A stretch of 64,000 bases of DNA from Roseivirga spongicola (GTDB lineage: Bacteria > Bacteroidota > Bacteroidia > Cytophagales > Cyclobacteriaceae), in assembly GCF_001592965.1 (NCBI RefSeq), contig NZ_LRPC01000012.1:1-64000 (forward strand), written 5' to 3'. The position numbers and the translations under genes were made by a program. Positions 59,831-64,000 of this stretch are shown here, piece after piece (position 1 is the stretch's first letter; each line of letters begins with the position of its first letter). Under the pieces are notes generated by a model that was not told where the DNA came from, did not search any database, and worked only from the letters and a program-made list of their open reading frames with translations.

Positions 59831-60550
59831 ATGAAAAGAAAGCCAAATTTTAAGTTCAATTGGAAATATGCCCTTGGTGAAATTGTGCTCATTTTCATAG
59901 GTATCAGTTTGGCCATGGGTTTTGATAATTGGAGTCAGAATAAAAGAGAAAGGGAACAGTTGGAAGGGTACTTGGAGACCATTAGGAAGAACGTGGTGAG
60001 CGATACGGCAAGTATTGCAGAAACTGATAGTCGTTACAAGAGCTTTCATGAAATAGCCTTGAATCACCTGAATATGGCCATTCACGATGAATATTCTGAA
60101 GAAACTCTTCTAGGGTCGTTACAGGTTTTGGCCGAACAATATGTTGTGATAGACCAATCGGGGTTTGAAGCCTTAAAGAGTTCAGGCTTTATAAAAGACT
60201 TGCAAGGTACTACCTTAGAAGATGCACTTTTTGCCTATTACACCTCTTATTCAAAAGCACTATTGGAAGAAAACAGCCTCAATAATTTCATAGAAAATAT
60301 GGAGGCTGAACTTTATAATTCATCGAGTAAAGAGGTGACACATGTCCTTAAATGGACTTCGGCCAAACAATTAGGCCTAGAGTTAGAAGAAGAAGCTCAA
60401 ATGAATTCCGCATTGAAATGGTTTTTCTCAGAACCTCACCTTTTAGGAATTATTCAACGCTATGCCGATGAAGATAGCCCACGTTACGAGTTAATGCTCT
60501 CCAATGCTAAGGAATTGATTAGCCAAATAGATTTAGAGTTGAAAAACTGA
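59831..60550 (+). CDS. DUF6090 membrane-anchored protein
   Basis: A 239-residue protein with one N-terminal membrane helix in the signature YALGEIVLIFIGISLAMGFD and the conserved DNWSQNKRERE following it, as in the DUF6090 family. The rest is helical and probably outside the cytoplasm. ATG 59831 is preferred over the TTG at 59813 because the conserved region starts just after it. The function is unknown. Confidence 0.8.
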   Translation: MKRKPNFKFNWKYALGEIVLIFIGISLAMGFDNWSQNKREREQLEGYLETIRKNVVSDTASIAETDSRYKSFHEIALNHLNMAIHDEYSEETLLGSLQVLAEQYVVIDQSGFEALKSSGFIKDLQGTTLEDALFAYYTSYSKALLEENSLNNFIENMEAELYNSSSKEVTHVLKWTSAKQLGLELEEEAQMNSALKWFFSEPHLLGIIQRYADEDSPRYELMLSNAKELISQIDLELKN

Positions 60551-60591
60551 TTAAGCCCTAAACAATTTCCTTCAACCTGCTTTATAAATTT

Positions 60592-62061
60592 ATGCCAAAG
60601 CAGGAAGTTTCCATTGTCTGGTTTAAGCGAGATCTTCGACTCACAGATCACTTGCCTCTGAGAAGAGCGATTGAGTCTGGAGATAAGTTGCTTCTGCTTT
60701 ACTGTTTCGACCCAGAACTGATTGCAGACCCACATTATGATGTGCGACATTGGCGATTTATTTGGGAATCTATTGAGGATATGAATGAAATTCTCAAGCC
60801 TTTAGGTCATCAGGTTGAGGTGTTTTACACTGGTTTTCGAAAATCGTTAACCTACTTCTCTGATATCTATCATCTAAAGTCTATATACTCTCACCAAGAA
60901 AGCGGACTTAAGGTTACTTATGATCTAGATAAATGGGTGAAGAAATTCTGCGGTCAGAATGGAGTGCAATGGAATGAGTATTTGCATAATGGTGTGTTAC
61001 GCGGGGCTAAAAACCGGAAAGATTGGCTGAAGGAGTTTCATGGTTACATGAAGTCTGCTTTGGATCGACCAGATTTAGAAAAACTCCAAACAATTGAACT
61101 CGCTGAGTCTGTAAGGCAGAAGTTCGGCAAGCCGGTTCCTAAAGAGTTTCAATCGTACAATCCCAACTTCCAAAAAGGGGGAGCTTCAATTGGTAAGAAG
61201 TATATGAAAAGCTTCTTGACCGATAGAGTGCAGCATTATTCTAAGTCAATCTCAAAACCCGAAGAAAGCAGAAAAGGCTGCAGCCGCTTATCTCCTTATA
61301 TAGCTTGGGGGAATTTGAGTCTCAGAGAAGTCTATCAGGCCAGATTAACTGCTAAAGATCAATTTGGCTTCAAAAGGCAGTTGGCCAACTTTGGTTCTAG
61401 ACTTCAGTGGCATGCGCACTTTGTGCAAAAGTTCGAAATGGAAGACCGTTACGAGTTTGAGAACATCAACCGGGGATATGATTTCTTAGAGAAGGAAGAA
61501 AAACCAGAACTGATTCAAGCTTGGAAAGATGGTAAAACTGGAGTGCCATTGGTAGATGCTTGTATGAGGTGTTTGAAGGAAACGGGCTATATTAATTTCA
61601 GAATGAGAGCCATGCTTGTAAGTTTTCTAACGCACCATTTATGGCAACACTGGAAAGAAGGAGCCCAGTACTTGGCTTCACAGTTTTTAGATTTTGTGCC
61701 GGGTATTCACTATCCACAGTTTCAGATGCAAGCTGGGATGACCGGCATAAATACCATCAGAATCTACAATCCCATCAAGCAAAGCCAAGATCATGATCCT
61801 GAAGGAAAGTTTATCAAGAAATGGGTGCCAGAGCTATCAGATGTGCCTTCTGAGTACATTCATGTGCCTTGGCTGATGCCTCCCTTGGAGGCTCGTATGC
61901 TGAACATAAACCCCGAAGATCTTAAGCCAGTGGTAGATGTTAAAGCCGCGGCTGAAAGAGCTAGAAAAGCACTGTGGTCACATCGCAATCACACTGAAGT
62001 GAGAAAAGAAAACTACCGCATCCTGAAAAAGCATACCATTCCGGGGAGGCGAATGCAGTAG
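60592..62061 (+). CDS. Cryptochrome/DNA photolyase family protein
   Basis: A 489-residue flavoprotein with the photolyase N-terminal alpha/beta domain ([20 protein letters not shown]) and the FAD-binding domain ([60 protein letters not shown]). The motif that reads DWDPASNNGGWQW in classical photolyases is here [20 protein letters not shown], so this belongs to the divergent cryptochrome-like branch seen in Bacteroidota. Repair versus signalling cannot be decided. It is the first gene of the photolyase cluster. Confidence 0.85.
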   Translation: MPKQEVSIVWFKRDLRLTDHLPLRRAIESGDKLLLLYCFDPELIADPHYDVRHWRFIWESIEDMNEILKPLGHQVEVFYTGFRKSLTYFSDIYHLKSIYSHQESGLKVTYDLDKWVKKFCGQNGVQWNEYLHNGVLRGAKNRKDWLKEFHGYMKSALDRPDLEKLQTIELAESVRQKFGKPVPKEFQSYNPNFQKGGASIGKKYMKSFLTDRVQHYSKSISKPEESRKGCSRLSPYIAWGNLSLREVYQARLTAKDQFGFKRQLANFGSRLQWHAHFVQKFEMEDRYEFENINRGYDFLEKEEKPELIQAWKDGKTGVPLVDACMRCLKETGYINFRMRAMLVSFLTHHLWQHWKEGAQYLASQFLDFVPGIHYPQFQMQAGMTGINTIRIYNPIKQSQDHDPEGKFIKKWVPELSDVPSEYIHVPWLMPPLEARMLNINPEDLKPVVDVKAAAERARKALWSHRNHTEVRKENYRILKKHTIPGRRMQ

Positions 62062-62097
62062 CCAAAACCTTTCCATATACACGGGGTTATTTGCCTA

Positions 62098-62274
62098 ATG
62101 AAAAAAGGACAGTTACCAACCAAGATTTGCCCCGTTTGCAATCGCCCATTTGAGTGGCGCAAGAAATGGAGAAACTGCTGGCAAGAAGTGGTTTACTGTT
62201 CAGAAAAATGTAGAAGAAATAAAACCCCTTCGGTTCATGACGACCTTGCTAATAGAAATGGTGGGCTTTCCTGA
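62098..62274 (+). CDS. DUF2256 small zinc-finger-like protein
   Basis: A 58-residue protein too short for routine ORF calls (ATG 62098, TGA 62272-62274). It matches DUF2256 well: KGQLPTKICPVCNRPFEWRK, then KWRNCWQEVVYCSEKCRRNK. Four Cys (C11, C14, C34, C38) are placed as in a CxxC...CxxxC zinc finger. DUF2256 genes are very often next to cryptochrome/photolyase genes, as here, between two of them. A role in light response or photolyase function is inferred from this association. Confidence 0.85.
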   Translation: MKKGQLPTKICPVCNRPFEWRKKWRNCWQEVVYCSEKCRRNKTPSVHDDLANRNGGLS

Positions 62275-62301
62275 AAGCTGGTAGAATTAAGGTTGGGTAG
62301 T

Positions 62302-62322
62302 GCTCCCATTGATAAGGGGAGC
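62302..62322. repeat. Short inverted repeat upstream of the Fe-S photolyase gene
   Basis: gctccc (62302-62307) and gggagc (62317-62322), followed by ctgtccagaggactgagg. This short stem with its GC-rich right flank is a type of small intergenic repeat common in many Bacteroidota genomes. It may end the DUF2256 transcript partially; there is no T-run. Confidence 0.35.
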
Positions 62323-62351
62323 TGTCCAGAGGACTGAGGGGTAAGGGGTCT

Positions 62352-63881
62352 ATGAAAAAACTAAGACTAATTCTAGGAGATCAGCTGAATCACCAACATT
62401 CTTGGTATCAAGAAAAAGAGGGAAATACGCTTTATGTAATGATGGAGATGGGGCAGGAGCTGACCTACACCATACATCATGTTCAGAAGGTTATCGCATT
62501 CTTTCTAGCCATGCGAGCCTTTGCTGAGCATTTGGAAAAGCAAGGACATCAAGTGCTCTATCTAAAGCTAGATGATGAAAGGAATCAGCAGTCCTTGACA
62601 GATAACCTCTCTTGGATAATAGAGGAGCATAAAATTGAAAAGTTCGAATACCAGATGCCTGATGAATACAGGCTAGATAAGCAACTTCAGGGGTATTGCG
62701 GAGCAATTGAAGCAGACTTCGAAGTCTTCGATACAGAGCATTTCATGACTTCTCGAACTGATCTTGCTGACTTTTTTAAAGGTAAAAAGCAGTTGCTCAT
62801 GGAGTCATTCTACAGAAACATGCGCAAAAAGTATAAGGTGCTAATGGACGAAGGCGAGCCTGTTGGAGGTAAATGGAATTATGACCACGACAATAGGAAC
62901 AAAATGCCAGAAGATACCTATGTACCTGAACCAAAGTCATTTCAAAGAGATGTAACAGACTTGGTTGAGCTGTTAGAGGAAAGAGGTGTTAAAACAATAG
63001 GAAATGTAGATTCTAAAGATTTTCTGTGGCCCGTAACAAGGGAAGAAGGGTTAAAACTCTTCGATTTCTTTCTGAATGATTGTATGCCATTCTTTGGCAA
63101 GTATCAAGATGCCATGACCACCAAAGGTTGGTCTTTATTCCACTCGAGAATATCTTTCTTACTGAATTCGAAAATCCTTTCTCCAGAAGAGATTATTCGA
63201 AAATCTGAAGAATACGGGCGGAATAATGAGGATGTTCCGCTTTCAGCAATCGAGGGCTTTATTAGGCAAATACTAGGTTGGCGAGAGTATATGCGAGGCA
63301 TCTATTGGAAATATATGCCGGACTATGCCAAAGAAAACTTCTTCAACCATAAGAGAAAACTACCAGACTGGTTTTGGACAGGTGAAACCAAAATGAAGTG
63401 CCTTTCTCACACCATCGGACAATCTCTAGATTATGCTTATGCACACCATATTCAGCGATTGATGGTAACGGGGAATTTTGCGCTGTTGGCGGGCATAGAT
63501 CCCGATGAGGTAGATCAATGGTATCTAGGTATTTACATAGATGCAATTGAGTGGGTGGAAATTACCAATACTAGAGGAATGAGCCAGTTTGCTGATGGAG
63601 GTATAGTGGCTACTAAGCCCTACGTTTCTTCTGCCAATTACATGCATAAAATGAGTCATTACTGTGGTTCATGTCATTACAAGTACAAGGAGAAATTAGG
63701 TGAGAAGGCCTGTCCGTTCAACAGTCTATACTGGGATTTTCTCGATAGAAACAGAGAGAAGCTCGAGAAGAATCATCGAATGGGCATGATTTACCGAGTT
63801 TGGGATAAAAATTCTACTGAAAAGAAAAACCAAATCATTGAACAAGCGGCTAAGTACCTGAATAAGATGGAGGAAATATGA
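62352..63881 (+). CDS. Fe-S (6-4) photolyase / FeS-BCP (PhrB type)
   Basis: A 509-residue DNA photolyase-related enzyme of the bacterial iron-sulfur class. The start LRLILGDQLNHQHSWYQ is the hallmark of the DPRP family. Cys at 350 (KMKCLSH), 438 and 441 (YCGSCHY), and 454 (KACPFNS) match the four ligands of the [4Fe-4S] cluster in Agrobacterium PhrB, and HH at 365-366 (YAYAHHIQRL) corresponds to its key active-site His. It repairs (6-4) lesions using light, FAD and a lumazine-type antenna. The stop overlaps the next ATG by four bases. Confidence 0.93.
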   Translation: MKKLRLILGDQLNHQHSWYQEKEGNTLYVMMEMGQELTYTIHHVQKVIAFFLAMRAFAEHLEKQGHQVLYLKLDDERNQQSLTDNLSWIIEEHKIEKFEYQMPDEYRLDKQLQGYCGAIEADFEVFDTEHFMTSRTDLADFFKGKKQLLMESFYRNMRKKYKVLMDEGEPVGGKWNYDHDNRNKMPEDTYVPEPKSFQRDVTDLVELLEERGVKTIGNVDSKDFLWPVTREEGLKLFDFFLNDCMPFFGKYQDAMTTKGWSLFHSRISFLLNSKILSPEEIIRKSEEYGRNNEDVPLSAIEGFIRQILGWREYMRGIYWKYMPDYAKENFFNHKRKLPDWFWTGETKMKCLSHTIGQSLDYAYAHHIQRLMVTGNFALLAGIDPDEVDQWYLGIYIDAIEWVEITNTRGMSQFADGGIVATKPYVSSANYMHKMSHYCGSCHYKYKEKLGEKACPFNSLYWDFLDRNREKLEKNHRMGMIYRVWDKNSTEKKNQIIEQAAKYLNKMEEI

Positions 63882-64000
63882 GCAGGGCGATTTACTGGTT
63901 TCGGAACGATTTGAGGTTGGAGGATAATGAAGTCTTAAACAAGGCTGTTGAGGAGAATCCAGAGATTTTGCCCGTTTATGTTTTTGATGAGAGCCTATTG
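63878..64000 (+). CDS. Start of a third cryptochrome/photolyase gene (partial)
   Basis: The first 41 codons of a gene that runs off the window. It begins MSRAIYWFRNDLRLEDNEVL, the photolyase alpha/beta domain start, and continues YVFDESLL. It is translationally coupled to the Fe-S photolyase gene by ATGA. Which photolyase class it belongs to (DASH-type is possible from WFRNDLRLEDNE) cannot be told from the fragment. Confidence 0.85.
   Translation, partial: MSRAIYWFRNDLRLEDNEVLNKAVEENPEILPVYVFDESLL

Overview
This window looks like chromosomal DNA of a Bacteroidota bacterium, most likely a marine member of the Cytophagales. The evidence is a type IX secretion C-terminal sorting tail, many lipoproteins and domain families typical of Bacteroidota (DUF1080, DUF4097, DUF6090, DUF3347, HYC_CC_PP, 7TMR-DISM/LytTR), promoters of the TTG-N18-21-TAnnTTTG type, frequent TTG/GTG starts and few clear Shine-Dalgarno sequences. 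The genus-level placement is inference.

Layout. 1-5.8 kb: the end of a secreted protein, a small lipoprotein, a 7TM-LytTR regulator, a TPR histidine kinase/NarL-type regulator operon and a divergent stand-alone LuxR-type HTH protein, with a perfect 9-bp inverted repeat between the last two. 5.9-11 kb: a minus-strand carbohydrate operon (two DUF1080 proteins, TIM-barrel isomerase, Gfo/Idh/MocA oxidoreductase, nucleoside/H+ symporter-like MFS). 11-20 kb: housekeeping genes (ispD, queA, an ABC permease, recA, a predicted aminopeptidase, a DUF3108 protein, an OmpR/PhoR-type pair, an RluA-type pseudouridine synthase). 20-22.7 kb: rplM-rpsI-rpsB-tsf.

22.6-25.1 kb is an AT-rich accessory segment bounded by two copies of the last 79 bp of tsf. 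It carries a small Cys-containing exported peptide, a beta-propeller-like lipoprotein and a CxxC lipoprotein, but no integrase. Next to it, 25.2-26.4 kb encodes a PqqB-like metallo-beta-lactamase lipoprotein preceded by a previously unlisted 57-residue ORF ending in DCVGCGS. 26.9-31 kb is an ECF sigma factor module with two DUF4097 beta-helix proteins, a membrane-anchored putative anti-sigma protein and a LolA-like protein.

33-44.7 kb is a heavy-metal (probably copper) efflux island on the minus strand: HYC_CC_PP protein, a CusA-type RND pump, an acetolactate-decarboxylase-fold lipoprotein, TolC, a BNR-like lipoprotein with Cys/His clusters, CusB with a heavy-metal-binding domain and DUF3347, a free DUF3347 lipoprotein, an AraC regulator with an HMA-like CxxC domain, and an HMA-MauE membrane protein. 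An IS1182-type insertion sequence (44.7-46.4 kb) separates it from a membrane/TPR-like protein and a DUF4440-like protein.

48-60.6 kb returns to core functions (S41 protease, RIC-like hemerythrin, ruvX, def, alanine symporter, malic enzyme, a Rieske-glutamate synthase fusion, a ceramidase-like membrane enzyme, methionine aminotransferase) and includes a RAYT transposase flanked by inverted REP hairpins. 60.6-64 kb is a light-response/DNA-repair cluster: a cryptochrome/photolyase, a DUF2256 zinc-finger-like small protein, an Fe-S (6-4)-type photolyase and the start of a third photolyase. No tRNA, rRNA or CRISPR array was recognised. The best candidates for something undescribed are the CVGCGS peptide/metallohydrolase pair, the tsf-bounded segment with its peptide-propeller-CxxC cargo, and the acetolactate-decarboxylase-fold lipoprotein inside the metal pump operon.
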